Shown: piece by piece, positions 26,958 to 35,938 of the stretch
Numbering within the stretch: the first letter of the stretch is position 1
How the letters are laid out: every line of letters begins with the position of its first letter
Source of the DNA: Kitasatospora sp. MAP12-44
GTDB taxonomy: Bacteria; Actinomycetota; Actinomycetes; Streptomycetales; Streptomycetaceae
Assembly: GCF_029892095.1 (NCBI RefSeq)
Contig: NZ_JARZAE010000004.1
Coordinates: forward strand, 8,494,001 to 8,558,000
Reading direction: 5' to 3'
DNA length: 64,000 nucleotides
Position numbers and translations under genes: made by a program
Notes under the pieces: model-generated
Databases searched by the model: none
Told to the model about the DNA's origin: nothing
What the model saw: the letters and a program-made list of their open reading frames with translations, nothing else

Positions 26958-27773
26958 GTGCGCACAGCACTCTTCGTGACCTGCCTGAATGACGGGCTGT
27001 TCCCGCGTTCGGGGCAGGCCACCGTCAGGCTGCTGCGCCGGCTCGGGGTCGAGGTCGAGTTCCCCCCGGCGCAGAGCTGCTGCGGGCAGATGCACTGGAA
27101 CACCGGCTACCGAGCCGAAACCGCCCGCCTGGCCGCACACTTCGTGAAGGTGTTCGGCGAGTACGACGCCATCGTCGTCCCGTCGGCCTCCTGCGGCGCA
27201 ATGCCCGCCGAAGCCTATGAGCGTGCGGCTGAGACCGTCGGCGATGCGGGCTTGGCCCGCGCTGTGCGCGAGCTCGCGCCCCGGGTCCACGAACTGACGG
27301 GCTTCTTGACCGATGTGCTCGCCGTCGAGGACGTCGGCGCCTACTTCCCGCACCGCGTCACCTACCACCCCACCTGCCACAGCTTGCGCGCCGCCCCGGT
27401 CGGCGACCGGCCGTACCGGCTGCTGCGGGCCGTGGCCGGGATCGAGTTCATCGAACTTCCCGCGCAAGAGGAGTGCTGCGGGTTCGGCGGGACCTTCTCG
27501 GTGAAGAATCCGGCCGTGTCCGGAGCGATGAACGCCGACAAGGCCCGCCACGTCCTGGAGACCGGCGCGAGCGTGCTCGCCGCCGTCGACAACTCCTGCC
27601 TGATGAACATCGGAGGCCGCCTCGCCAAGGACGGGCAGACCGTTCGGACCATGCACCTGGCCGAGATCCTTGCCCGCACCCGGGCCGACGGCCCGGTCTC
27701 CGACCTGCCCCACGTCGCCGACCTGCCCCACTCGACGGACTCGACGCACTCGACGCGGGAGCTGACCCGATGA
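26958..27773 (+). CDS. lutA: L-lactate utilisation protein A (cysteine-rich domain)
   Basis: LutA is one of three subunits of the iron-sulfur L-lactate oxidising complex that makes pyruvate. From GTG 26958 the protein reads MRTALFVTCLNDGLFPRSGQ. It has the two CCG domains of this family: FPPAQSCCGQMHWNTGYRAE and EFIELPAQEECCGFGGTFSV, each with further upstream Cys/His ligands (PSASCGAMPAEA and YHPTCHSLRA). At ~271 residues it is slightly long, owing to a polar tail of HSTDST-type repeats. The stop overlaps the lutB start by ATGA, so the two are translationally coupled. Confidence 0.92.
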   Translation: MRTALFVTCLNDGLFPRSGQATVRLLRRLGVEVEFPPAQSCCGQMHWNTGYRAETARLAAHFVKVFGEYDAIVVPSASCGAMPAEAYERAAETVGDAGLARAVRELAPRVHELTGFLTDVLAVEDVGAYFPHRVTYHPTCHSLRAAPVGDRPYRLLRAVAGIEFIELPAQEECCGFGGTFSVKNPAVSGAMNADKARHVLETGASVLAAVDNSCLMNIGGRLAKDGQTVRTMHLAEILARTRADGPVSDLPHVADLPHSTDSTHSTRELTR

Positions 27774-29218
27774 GCCGCACCTTCGTAGGCTGGCCCGCCT
27801 TCCCGCAGGCCGCCGCCATCGCCACGCGTGACGCTCAACTGCGCGCCAACGTCGCGCGCGCCACCGGGACCATCCGCGCCAAGCGAGCCAAGCTCGTTGC
27901 GGAGCGCCCCGATTGGGAAGAGCTGCGCGACTCCGCTGCCGCGCTCAAGGACGATGTCCTCGCCCACCTCGACACCTACCTGCTCCAGGTCGAGGAACAG
28001 GTCACCGCCGCCGGCGGCACCGTCCACTGGGCGCGCGACGCCGCCGAGGCCAATCGGATCGTCACCGACTTGGTGCGTGCCACCGGCGAGCGGGAGATCG
28101 TCAAGGTCAAGTCCATGCTCACGGAGGAGATCGGCCTCGACAACGCCCTGGCGGCCGCCGGGATCGACGCCCGGGAGACGGACCTCGCGGCCGCGATCGT
28201 GCAGCTCGGCGACGACCTGCCCTCGCATGTCGTGGTCCCCGCGCTGCACCGCAACCGTGCTGAGATCCGCGACATCTTCGTGCGCGAGATGGGCCGCCAC
28301 GGCCGCCCTGCTCCCGAAGGGCTCAGCGACGACCCGCAGCAGCTGGCCGAGGCCGCCCGCTTGCACATGCGGGAGAAGTTCCTCAAGGCCAAGGTTGCCG
28401 TCAGCGGTGCCAATTTCCTCGTGGCCGAGACCGGCACGGCAGTCGTGGTCGAGTCCGAGGGAAACGGACGCATGTGCCTGACCCTGGCCGACACCCTCAT
28501 CACCCTCGTGGGCCTGGAGAAGGTTGTCCCGACCTGGCGCGACCTGGAGGTCTTCCTGCAACTGCTGGCTCGCAACGCCACCGGTGAGCGGATGTCGCCG
28601 TACACCACCACCTGGACCGGAACCACCCCCGGCGACGGCCCGCAGACGTTCCACCTGGTCCTGGTCGACAACGGCCGCACCCGCGCTCTCGCTGACGAGG
28701 TCGGACGCCAGGCCCTGCGCTGCATCCGCTGCGGCGCCTGCATGAACATCTGCCCCGTCTACGAACGCACCGGCGGGCAGAGCTACGGCTCGGTCTATCC
28801 GGGCCCGATCGGAGCGATTCTCAACCCGCTGCTCAAGGGCCTCGACGATCCGCAGACCGCCTCCCTGCCCTACGCGTCGTCGCTCTGCGGCGCCTGCAAC
28901 GACGTCTGCCCCGTGCGGATCCGCTTCACGGACGTCCTGCTGGAGCTGCGACACCAGGTCGCAGAGGGCGAAGCGAAGGTCAAGCACCCCGGTGAGAAGG
29001 CCGCCCTGCGCGCCGTCGGCGCAGTGATGGAGCACCCCGCCGCCTGGAACGCGGCCATTCGGGCCGCGGGCAAGGCCGGCCCGCTGATTCCGAAGAAGAA
29101 ACTGCCGGGACCGCTCTCCGGCTGGACCGACAGCCGGATCGTCCCCGGCGTTCCCAAGGAATCGTTCCGCGCCTGGTGGGAGCGCACCGACGGCGGCACC
29201 GATGGAGGCACCGAGTGA
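27770..29218 (+). CDS. lutB: L-lactate utilisation iron-sulfur protein LutB
   Basis: The 482-residue subunit starts at ATG 27770, four bases inside lutA. The N-terminal two-thirds is the LUD domain (VKVKSMLTEEIGLDNALAAA, GANFLVAETGTAVVVESEGN, LVGLEKVVPTWRDLEVFLQL). Two [4Fe-4S] ferredoxin motifs follow: CIRCGACMNICPVYERTGGQ and CGACNDVCPVRI. The end is the C-terminal LutB region (LPGPLSGWTDSRIVPGVPKE). It passes electrons from lactate to the chain. It overlaps lutC by GTGA. Confidence 0.94.
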   Translation: MSRTFVGWPAFPQAAAIATRDAQLRANVARATGTIRAKRAKLVAERPDWEELRDSAAALKDDVLAHLDTYLLQVEEQVTAAGGTVHWARDAAEANRIVTDLVRATGEREIVKVKSMLTEEIGLDNALAAAGIDARETDLAAAIVQLGDDLPSHVVVPALHRNRAEIRDIFVREMGRHGRPAPEGLSDDPQQLAEAARLHMREKFLKAKVAVSGANFLVAETGTAVVVESEGNGRMCLTLADTLITLVGLEKVVPTWRDLEVFLQLLARNATGERMSPYTTTWTGTTPGDGPQTFHLVLVDNGRTRALADEVGRQALRCIRCGACMNICPVYERTGGQSYGSVYPGPIGAILNPLLKGLDDPQTASLPYASSLCGACNDVCPVRIRFTDVLLELRHQVAEGEAKVKHPGEKAALRAVGAVMEHPAAWNAAIRAAGKAGPLIPKKKLPGPLSGWTDSRIVPGVPKESFRAWWERTDGGTDGGTE

Positions 29219-29847
29219 GCAGCGCCCGCGATGAAATTCTGGCCCGTGTACGCGCGGCAACCGCTACCCAGCGTGCGGAGTCGGGCGCGGTGCCACGCAC
29301 GTACCTGCAGCATGCTCCCGGAATCGAGCCGGCAGACCGTCCAGCGGTGCTCGCGCTGTTCGTCGAGCGGCTGGTCGAGTACGGGGCCACCGTCCACCGG
29401 GTCCGGTCGGCGGACGTCGCGGCCGTGCTGGCCGCGGCCCTGCCCGACGGCAGCGCGGTGGTTCCGGGCGGCTTCCCCGCGCCCTGGCTGGCCGAGTGGA
29501 CCGGCACCGTGATCGCCGACACCCCGCCGCTCCCGCCTGGCCGACTCGACACGGTGGATGCCGTCCTGACCACCTGTACGGCAGCCATCGCCGACTCGGG
29601 CACTCTCGTGCTGGACGGCGGCCCGGGCCAAGGCCGACGGGCCGCCACCCTCCTGCCGGACCTGCACCTCTGTGTCGTCCGTGCCGATCAGGTGGTCTCT
29701 TCGATTCCCGAGGTGATCGGAGAGCTGAACCCGCGCCGGCCCCTGACCTGGATCAGCGGACCGTCCGCCACGGCCGACATCGAGATGATCCGTGTGCAAG
29801 GCGTCCACGGCCCACGCCGGTTGACGGTCGTCCTGGTCGACGGGTAG
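29215..29847 (+). CDS. lutC: L-lactate utilisation protein C (LUD domain)
   Basis: This 210-residue third subunit starts at GTG 29215, overlapping the lutB stop. It is a single LUD domain: VSSARDEILARVRAATATQR at the start, then DRPAVLALFVERLVEYGATV, the nucleotide-binding-like VDAVLTTCTAAIADSGTLVL then DGGPGQGRRAATLLPDLHLC, and a GPSATADIEMIRVQGVHGPR tail with the conserved SATADIE phrase. It completes the lutABC operon; no lactate permease gene is attached. Confidence 0.92.
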   Translation: MSSARDEILARVRAATATQRAESGAVPRTYLQHAPGIEPADRPAVLALFVERLVEYGATVHRVRSADVAAVLAAALPDGSAVVPGGFPAPWLAEWTGTVIADTPPLPPGRLDTVDAVLTTCTAAIADSGTLVLDGGPGQGRRAATLLPDLHLCVVRADQVVSSIPEVIGELNPRRPLTWISGPSATADIEMIRVQGVHGPRRLTVVLVDG

Positions 29848-29874
29848 CGAGGACAGCGGATTGGCCCCAGTGGA

Positions 29875-29888
29875 TGTGAGCGCTAACC
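29875..29888. promoter_or_regulatory. LacI-type operator-like site upstream of the expansin gene
   Basis: tgtgagcgctaacc matches the TGTTAGCGCTAACA palindrome found around the arabinose genes at most positions, with the central AGCGCTAAC intact. It is 125 bases before the expansin-like start codon and just after lutC. Confidence 0.5.
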
Positions 29889-29946
29889 CCCACTGTCAGG
29901 TCCGGGCGATCCTCCGGACATACGATCCTCCGAAAAATAACGGCGA

Positions 29947-29990
29947 GGGCGGCAACCTTCTTGGCCCCGGCGGCAACCGAGCGGTGTAAC
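29947..29990 (+). promoter_or_regulatory. Conserved GGGCGGCAACCTT element, candidate ECF-type promoter
   Basis: The 13 bases at 29947-29959 recur exactly at 62715-62727, upstream of another secreted carbohydrate-active gene. In both places a TTGGC and a second CGG-rich ACC block follow. At this site GGTGTAAC lies 25 bases downstream and could be a -10 element for an extracytoplasmic-function sigma factor; such a gene lies 1.2 kb away. The assignment is inference from spacing and recurrence. Confidence 0.4.
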
Positions 29991-30012
29991 ACCGGCTCGA
30001 TCGACCGAATGG

Positions 30013-31035
30013 ATGGCCATGAAGGCAACGAAGCACGCCGCCCAGCGACCGTGGCACAGGCACGGGCCGGCCAGGGGCGTTCCCCTCGCGCTGCTGGTGG
30101 TCGGCGTCCTGGTCTGTCTGGTCGTGACGTTCCTGGTCGGGGGCGGAGGAGAACCCGGGCACCCCGCCGCCCTAGCGGCCGCCGGCACCGCCGCGCCGGG
30201 CGCGAGCGTCCCGCCCACCGCCGAGGCCGCGCCGTCGGCCAGCAGCGCGAGCGCGAGCGCGGACGCATCGCCCAGCGTCGCGAGCTCGGCACCGGCCTCG
30301 GTCACTGCCTCACCCGCGCCTTCGGCCGCACCCACACGCACGCCGGTGCCGGCGGCGTCGGCCGCGCCGACGGCCGCCGCGAGCGGCAGCGCGGGCGCGG
30401 CCCCCGCGGCGGCCACCCTGGCGGGACGGATCAAGCCCGGTGTCACCAACCAGGGCGTCGCCACCGCCTACGCCGCGGCTGACGGCAACGGCTCCTGCCT
30501 GTACGGCCCCTCCGACGACATGATGATCGCGGCGATGAACTACACCGACTACGAGTCGTCCAAGGCCTGCGGCGCCTACGTGTCGGTGCGCACCGCGAGC
30601 GGCGCCGCCATCACGGTGCGGATCGTCAACGACTGCCCGGCGCCCTGCGCGCCCGGCCAACTCGACCTCAGCCAGCAGGCGTTCGCCAAACTGGCCGACC
30701 TCTCGGTGGGCCGGCTCCCGATCACCTGGACGCTGCTGAGCCCCGATTCGGTGGGCACGGTCTCGATCCGGTACAAGACCGGGTCGAGCAAGTGGTGGTG
30801 CGGCATCCAGGTGATCGGCCACCGGAACCCGCTGGCGGAGCTGGAGGTCCGCGGGGCCGGCGGCTGGCAGCAGCTGCCGCGCTCCGACTTCAACTACTTC
30901 CTCTCCACGGACGGCACCGGCTGCGGCGGCGAGCTCAGGCTCACCGACATCTACGGCCAGCAGCTGACCCTGGACGGGATCACCGTGCAGCCGGACGTCG
31001 TGCAACCGACCGGGGTGCAGTTCGCCCGGCACTGA
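30013..31035 (+). CDS. Expansin-like protein (double-psi barrel plus CBM63-like domain)
   Basis: Bacterial expansins loosen cellulose and hemicellulose without hydrolysis. This 340-residue protein starts at ATG 30013 (30019 is possible). It has one N-terminal membrane helix (GVPLALLVVGVLVCLVVTFL) and an Ala/Ser/Pro linker of ~90 residues. The double-psi beta-barrel (GVATAYAAADGNGSCLYGPS, then RIVNDCPAPCAPGQLDLSQQ) keeps the key Asp of VND. The CBM63-like domain contains KTGSSKWWCGIQVIGHRNPL and ends DIYGQQLTLDGITVQP. Extra cysteines suggest disulphides. The helix may be an uncleaved anchor or a long signal. It precedes an ECF sigma gene and its membrane partner on the same strand. Confidence 0.85.
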   Translation: MAMKATKHAAQRPWHRHGPARGVPLALLVVGVLVCLVVTFLVGGGGEPGHPAALAAAGTAAPGASVPPTAEAAPSASSASASADASPSVASSAPASVTASPAPSAAPTRTPVPAASAAPTAAASGSAGAAPAAATLAGRIKPGVTNQGVATAYAAADGNGSCLYGPSDDMMIAAMNYTDYESSKACGAYVSVRTASGAAITVRIVNDCPAPCAPGQLDLSQQAFAKLADLSVGRLPITWTLLSPDSVGTVSIRYKTGSSKWWCGIQVIGHRNPLAELEVRGAGGWQQLPRSDFNYFLSTDGTGCGGELRLTDIYGQQLTLDGITVQPDVVQPTGVQFARH

Positions 31036-31129
31036 CGTCCGGTCCCGTTTCCGGGCGCTGTTATGCTGCACCCCCTTGTTAACGCGCACATGTTTTCGAC
31101 CTGTACTGATGAGAGGGCGACCGAGGAAG

Positions 31130-31660
31130 ATGCTCCTCGATGACGCGTCGGTGGAGTTCCACGATTTCTTCGAACGCCACTACGCCGAACTGGCCCGCCT
31201 GGCCCACCTGCTGACCGGAGAGAGGGACGCGGCCGACGACCTCGCCGCCGATGCGCTGGTCGCCCTGTGGCAGCGCTGGGACCGGCTGCGCGGCGCCGAC
31301 CACCCGTTGGCCTACGCTCGCGGGGTGGTGGCCAACATGGCGCGGGAGCGGATCCGCAGCGCGGTCCGCGAGAGACGCCGGATCACGCTGTTCTGGACCC
31401 GTGCCCCGGAACGGACGGACGGGCCGGACGTAGCGGCCGTACTGGACGTGCGTGCGGCGCTCGCCCGCCTGCCGTTCCGCAAGCGGGCCTGCGTGGTGCT
31501 GCGCCATGCCTTCGACTTGTCGGAGAAGGAAACCGCGGTGGCGCTCGGCATATCGGTCGGCACGGTGAAGAGCCAGACCTCGAAGGGAATGGCCGAGTTG
31601 GAAGGCACACTCGGCGCACGAGCGGTCGGCGAACTGATGGCAGGGAGGAGGAACCGGTGA
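31130..31660 (+). CDS. SigE-family ECF RNA polymerase sigma factor
   Basis: The ~176-residue protein has region 2 (VEFHDFFERHYAELARLAHL, ADDLAADALVALWQRWDRLR) and region 4 (LARLPFRKRACVVLRHAFDL, then SEKETAVALGISVGTVKSQT SKGM). It has no region 1 or 3, as expected of ECF factors. The start is uncertain: ATG 31130 is close to GAGGAAG, while ATG 31109 and GTG 31150 are alternatives. Its stop overlaps the start of the next gene (GTGA), so the two products are made together. The neighbour is a transmembrane protein with an outside domain, which suggests signal-controlled activity. Confidence 0.88.
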   Translation: MLLDDASVEFHDFFERHYAELARLAHLLTGERDAADDLAADALVALWQRWDRLRGADHPLAYARGVVANMARERIRSAVRERRRITLFWTRAPERTDGPDVAAVLDVRAALARLPFRKRACVVLRHAFDLSEKETAVALGISVGTVKSQTSKGMAELEGTLGARAVGELMAGRRNR

Positions 31661-32439
31661 ACGAGGAGATCTCTCGGCGGCTGCACGAGGCCGCCCAGGC
31701 CCATCAGCCCGACCACGCCAGGATGCTGGCGAGGGTGCAGCGCGGCGTCGCCGGACCGGCCGTCCGCCACCGGGCGCGGCGCGGCCTGAGGTCCGTGCCC
31801 AGGGCCGCACTCGCAGGCCTCGTCGCCGGCGGCATTCTGGCGACGGGCGGCCTCGCGGTCGCCGCCATGGTCGCGACCTCCTCGTCCTCGGACACCGTCG
31901 TCGCGCCGGCCAGCCCCTCGCCGTCCCCGTCGGCTTCCACCGGCACGCCCGGTACGCCGCCGTCCCGGCCCACTCCCGTGCTGCCGGCGCCGGTCACCAC
32001 GCCCAGCAGTCCGCGCCCGACACCGTCGGCCGCCGTCCAGGCGCAGAACGGGCCGCTGTGGTCGGCCGGTTCGGTGGATCCGCACAGTACGGTCTACTGG
32101 TCCCAGGAGAACCTGGTCCTGAAGACCACCCAGCCGCTCACCTCGCTCACGGTGGAACTGCGCTTCGCGCAGACCGGCGGCGTGCAGGACACCGGCGACT
32201 GGCGGACCCTGCCGACCGACGACTTCACCGTCACGGTCCAGCAGACCGGCGGCGCGCTGGTCTACCGCTGGGTGCTCAAGCCGGGCCGCACGGTGCCGGC
32301 CGGGGAGCACGAGTTCGCCGGTCAGTTCAACCACGCCACCGGGGTGCGCAGCGCCGCGGGCGACGCCTACCGGGTGGACGCGCTGGGGTCGGGCGGCTCC
32401 GCGTCGTCGGTCTGGGGAGGGTTCGCACCGGCGCAGTGA
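31657..32439 (+). CDS. Membrane protein with short cytosolic head and extracellular beta domain, probable sigma partner
   Basis: GTG 31657 is preceded by GGGAGGAGG and overlaps the sigma factor stop. The 260-residue product has a ~50-residue basic cytosolic head (VNEEISRRLHEAAQAHQPDH, then ARMLARVQRG) and one membrane helix (AALAGLVAGGILATGGLAVA). A Pro/Ser/Thr linker leads to a ~125-residue outside domain rich in W and Y: LWSAGSVDPHSTVYWSQENL, TSLTVELRFAQTGGVQDTGD, VYRWVLKPGRTVPAGEHEFA. The last looks like a carbohydrate-binding-type beta sandwich. The head lacks a zinc-type anti-sigma motif, so its role as anti-sigma or co-sensor is inferred from coupling and topology. Confidence 0.7.
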   Translation: MNEEISRRLHEAAQAHQPDHARMLARVQRGVAGPAVRHRARRGLRSVPRAALAGLVAGGILATGGLAVAAMVATSSSSDTVVAPASPSPSPSASTGTPGTPPSRPTPVLPAPVTTPSSPRPTPSAAVQAQNGPLWSAGSVDPHSTVYWSQENLVLKTTQPLTSLTVELRFAQTGGVQDTGDWRTLPTDDFTVTVQQTGGALVYRWVLKPGRTVPAGEHEFAGQFNHATGVRSAAGDAYRVDALGSGGSASSVWGGFAPAQ

Positions 32440-32459
32440 GGGGTCCGCTTCGGCTCAGG

Positions 32460-34093
32460 TCAGTTGTGGTCGACCACGACCATGGCGTGCCCGTCCAGGG
32501 CGGTCACCCGCACGTGGAGGTAGGTGCCGTCGTGCTCCCAGGGCAGGTCCCGTCCCTCGGGTTGCAGCCGCACGGACAGCGGCTCACCGTCCAACCGCAG
32601 CGAGACGGGGACGTCGACCAGCGGGAGGGGTCGTGGACGAGGTCGAGCGTGGGCGTCTCGCGGGCCGGGACGAAGCTGATCAGGTTCAGCGTCGTGCCCG
32701 TGGGGGTGCGCACGACGGTGGTCTCCAGGTGGACGGGGCCGCCGGCCCGGACGAGCGGGTCCGGCAGCAGGCGGTCCAGCGCGGCGCCGAGCAGGTGGCG
32801 GTACGCCTCCAGGCCGTGCTCGTGGAACGCCTCCAGCAGTGGGACGGTCACCGCGGCCACCCCGCCGCCGACGGCGACGGCGACCTCGTCGGTGAGGTCG
32901 GCCGGCGGCGTGTAGGAGTGGCCGCAGAACCGGTCCCAGCTGCGCGGGAAGTAGGGCGCCACCACCCGGGCGAGGACCTCGGCGCCGGCCGCCGCGCGAG
33001 CGGTCAGGCGGGAGCCGTAGCTGATCACCGGGAAGTCGGCCGGCACGCCCGGCACGCCCTCGCAGGCGAGGAAGGACTCGCCGACGGCCGCCGGCGCGAG
33101 CCCCTCGACGGGCAGGTCGGGCAGGGCCGGCTCGGTGCCGTTCTTCAGCAGGGCGGGCCCGATCAGCAGCACGGCTCCGCCGTTCTCGCGGTACTGCTGC
33201 AGGCGCACCGCCAGGGCGTCGTCCACCGGGGTCGACTCCGGGACCACCACGACCCGGTACCCCGTCAGGTCCGAGTCCGGCGGCAGCAGGTCGAACTGCG
33301 CGCGGAGGTGCTGCAGCGCCCGCACCGCACCGATGCCGCTCGCGCCCGGGTTGTCGCCCAGCGCGGGGTCCACCAGCACGGCGACCTCGCTGACCACCCG
33401 GCCCCCGTCGATGAACGGCTCGCACCGCTCGACGTGTCCGTAGACCGAGCCGATGAGCTCGTACACCGCGGGCGAGAGGGCGCCGCGCGGGTGCAGCACG
33501 TCGCCCACGCCGCGAGTCAGGCCGAGGCTCAGCATCTGGCTGCACTCGTAGTGCAGCGCGGCGCGGGGCTTGGGGGCGGCGTTGTCGCCCCAGCTCTCGT
33601 GGAACCGGCCGGTGTGGCTGAGCGTGGGAAGTCCCAACGGCCGCACGTAGCGGGCCACGTAGGGCAGGAAGGCATAGCCCCAGCCGCCGGTCGGCAGCCC
33701 CTCGATCTCGACGTGGCGGACGAACTGCCGCTCCTCGGACAGGCCCGCCTTCGGCCGGCTGTTGAACCAGACGCCCTGGGCGGCCTCCGGGGCACCGGGT
33801 GACTCGTCTGCGGGGCGGTCCGCGCCGCCCCGCGTGCCGCTCCCCGCAACGTTGACCAGCAGGTCGATGCCGCCCAGGAGTTCGGCGGCCCAGGCCACGC
33901 CGGCCCGGACCGAGTGGTCGTCCGCGAAGTCCGTGTGGACCCTGATCAGCGGCTCGGGGAGGTCCCGCGGGTCCGGGGCCAGGTAGGCGACACGGGCGCC
34001 GCCCGTCACCAGCAGCCGGGCCGTCGCCAGCCCGGTGCCGGCGGCTGCCGCGGTGACGACGGCGGTGCGGCCGGCGAACTCCGGCGCGCTCAT
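32460..34093 (-). pseudogene. Chimeric, frameshifted gene: dehydrogenase head fused to a glycosidase tail
   Basis: The first ~92 residues from ATG 34093 are a short-chain dehydrogenase: FAGRTAVVTAAAAGTGLATA (cofactor loop), YLAPDPRD and GIDLLVNVAGSG. The frame then jumps, without a stop, into GVWFNSRPKAGLSEERQFVR and the body of a GH-A-like or GHL6-type glycosidase ending with a beta-galactosidase-trimerisation-like region (VRALQHLRAQFDLLPPDSDL, VVVVPESTPVDDALAVRLQQ). The dehydrogenase active site (YxxxK) and the glycosidase catalytic N-terminal half are missing. Near 32630 a frameshift moves the ending to another frame (PLPLVDVPVSLRLDGEPLSV to HAMVVVDHN). An internal deletion fused two adjacent genes. 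Both functions are lost. Confidence 0.75.
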
Positions 34094-34147
34094 GGCAGGT
34101 TCTCCGGGGTGATCATCTCGGCCACGGCTTCTCTCCCCGCGCTAGCC

Positions 34148-34166
34148 ACATACATTGGATGTATGT
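34148..34166. promoter_or_regulatory. Perfect 8-3-8 palindrome acatacat-tgg-atgtatgt, probable regulator site
   Basis: This perfect inverted repeat sits in the intergenic region between the chimeric gene and the divergent FadR-type regulator gene. Its core tacattgga resembles sites at 40716-40724, 40925-40934 and 61963-61972 (tacatcgga type), which suggests an operator of the FadR-type regulators encoded here. Confidence 0.55.
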
Positions 34167-34321
34167 ATAGGCGGTGTAGCTCCAGGGGTCCAGGGGTGGA
34201 GCGCGAAACATTTGCAAAACTACAGATCACAGGCGTCAGTTGACGCGCTGACGGCATCGGGTCGTCGATGCGATCAATCCTGTTGCTTCCCAGACGTAGG
34301 ACCACCTGTTAGGTTGTCGCT

Positions 34322-35065
34322 GTGTCACTGACCGATCAAGCGATCATGCGCATCCGCCGGCTGATCCGGGACGGGGACCTGCTCCCCGGGGCGAAGCTGC
34401 CTCCCGAACCGCAGCTCGCCGCTGGGCTCGGGCTCTCGCGCAACACCATGCGCGAGGCGGTCAAGGCGCTGGCCGTCGCACGGGTCCTGGAGATCCGACG
34501 CGGTGACGGGACCTATGTGACCAGCCTGGCGCCCGCTCTGCTGCTGGAGGGTCTCGGCGGCGCGGTCGAACTCCTGCGGGGGGACAGCATCCTGGAGCTC
34601 ACGGAGGTGCGCAGGCTCTTCGAGCCGGTCGCCACCGGTCTGGCAGCGGGCCGGGCCACCGAGCAGGACCTCGCCGAGGTGGAGCGGCACCTGGCGGCGA
34701 TGCGCGCCGCGCGGGACGACGTGGAACTGCTCAACCAGCACGACGCCGCCTTCCATGGGGCGGTGGTCCGGGCCACCGGCAACGAGACCCTGGCCTCGCT
34801 GCTGGAGCACATCTCGGGGCGCACCCTGCGGGCGAGGATCTGGCGCGGGCTGTCCGATGCCGGCGCGGCTGACCGGACCATCGACGAACACGAGGCCATC
34901 CACCGGGCCCTGGTCGCCGGCGACGCGGAACTCGCCCGGGCCGCCGCACTGTTGCACATCAGCAGCACCGAGCGCTGGCTGCGCGAGCACCTGGCCGAGG
35001 GTGCACCGGACGGCTGCCTGACCAGCGTTCCGCCCTTCTCTGCCCTGCCATCGACCGAGGAGTGA
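34322..35065 (+). CDS. GntR/FadR-type transcriptional regulator
   Basis: The 247-residue protein starts at GTG 34322. The winged-helix domain has KLPPEPQLAAGLGLSRNTMR, then EAVKALAVARVLEIRRGDGT YVTS, and an FCD effector domain has the ligand pattern NQHDAAFHGAVVRATGNETL, then TIDEHEAIHRALVAGDAELA. It is very like the second regulator at 61989, including the GDGTYVTSL phrase. Being next to a fuconolactonase-like gene, it probably senses a sugar acid of the L-fucose or related deoxysugar pathway. Confidence 0.88.
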   Translation: MSLTDQAIMRIRRLIRDGDLLPGAKLPPEPQLAAGLGLSRNTMREAVKALAVARVLEIRRGDGTYVTSLAPALLLEGLGGAVELLRGDSILELTEVRRLFEPVATGLAAGRATEQDLAEVERHLAAMRAARDDVELLNQHDAAFHGAVVRATGNETLASLLEHISGRTLRARIWRGLSDAGAADRTIDEHEAIHRALVAGDAELARAAALLHISSTERWLREHLAEGAPDGCLTSVPPFSALPSTEE

Positions 35066-35071
35066 TCGCGC

Positions 35072-35938
35072 GTGAGAATCGACGCGCACCACCACGTCTG
35101 GGACCTGACCAGACGACCGCAAGCCTGGCTGGACGCACCGGAGTCGGCGGCCATCCGGCGGGACTTCGGGACGGCCGACCTGGCGCCGCTGGCGAAGGTG
35201 GCGGGCATCGGGCGCACCGTGCTGGTGCAGGTGCTGCCGGATCTCGACGAGACCAGGGAGTTCCTCGCACTCGCCGCTGCCGAACCGCTGGTCGCCGGCG
35301 TGGTCGGCTGGGCGGACCTCACCGACCCCGCGATCGCCGACACCCTCACCGACCTGCGGCACGGCACAGGCGGTGAACTGCTGGTCGGCGTGCGGCACCT
35401 GGTCCAGGGCGAGGCCGACCCGGCCTGGCTCAACCGCCCCGACGTCCGTCGCGGCCTGCGCGCGGTGGGCGACGCCGGGCTCTGCTACGACCTGCTCACC
35501 CTGCCGCACCAACTCCCGGCCGCCATCGAGACGGTGCGCGCCCTGCCGGAGCAGCGCTTCGTCCTCGACCACCTCGCCAAGCCGCCGATCGCGCGCGGCG
35601 AGCTGGGGTCCTGGGCCGACCGGCTGCGCGAGCTCGCGCGCGAGCCCCACGTCTCCTGCAAGCTCTCCGGCCTGGTGACGGAAGCCGACCACAACCGCTG
35701 GACCGTCGCGGACCTGCGCCCGTACGCCGAGGTCGCGCTGGACGCCTTCGGACCCGAGCGGGTCATGTTCGGCTCCGACTGGCCGGTCTGCCTGCTGGCC
35801 GCATCGTACGGAGAAGTCGTCAGTGCCGCACAGAACTTGACGGGCCGTCTGGAGCCGCACGAGCGCGCGCAGGTCTTCGGTGGCACGGCGGCCCGGGTCT
35901 ACCGGCTGGCGAAGACGTCTGAGGAGGACGCGGCGTGA
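35072..35938 (+). CDS. Amidohydrolase-family sugar lactonase (L-fuconolactonase-like)
   Basis: The 288-residue enzyme, from GTG 35072, opens with the metal site MRIDAHHHVWDLTRRPQAWL, the hallmark of L-fucono-1,5-lactonase and L-rhamnono-lactonase (COG3618). Later blocks are RFVLDHLAKPPIARGE (metal His), PHVSCKLSGLVTEADH and the C-terminal ERVMFGSDWPVCLLAASYGE with the catalytic Asp. It hydrolyses the lactone made by a sugar dehydrogenase. The stop overlaps the start of the broken LarA-like gene. All key residues are intact, although its pathway neighbours are damaged. Confidence 0.85.
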   Translation: MRIDAHHHVWDLTRRPQAWLDAPESAAIRRDFGTADLAPLAKVAGIGRTVLVQVLPDLDETREFLALAAAEPLVAGVVGWADLTDPAIADTLTDLRHGTGGELLVGVRHLVQGEADPAWLNRPDVRRGLRAVGDAGLCYDLLTLPHQLPAAIETVRALPEQRFVLDHLAKPPIARGELGSWADRLRELAREPHVSCKLSGLVTEADHNRWTVADLRPYAEVALDAFGPERVMFGSDWPVCLLAASYGEVVSAAQNLTGRLEPHERAQVFGGTAARVYRLAKTSEEDAA

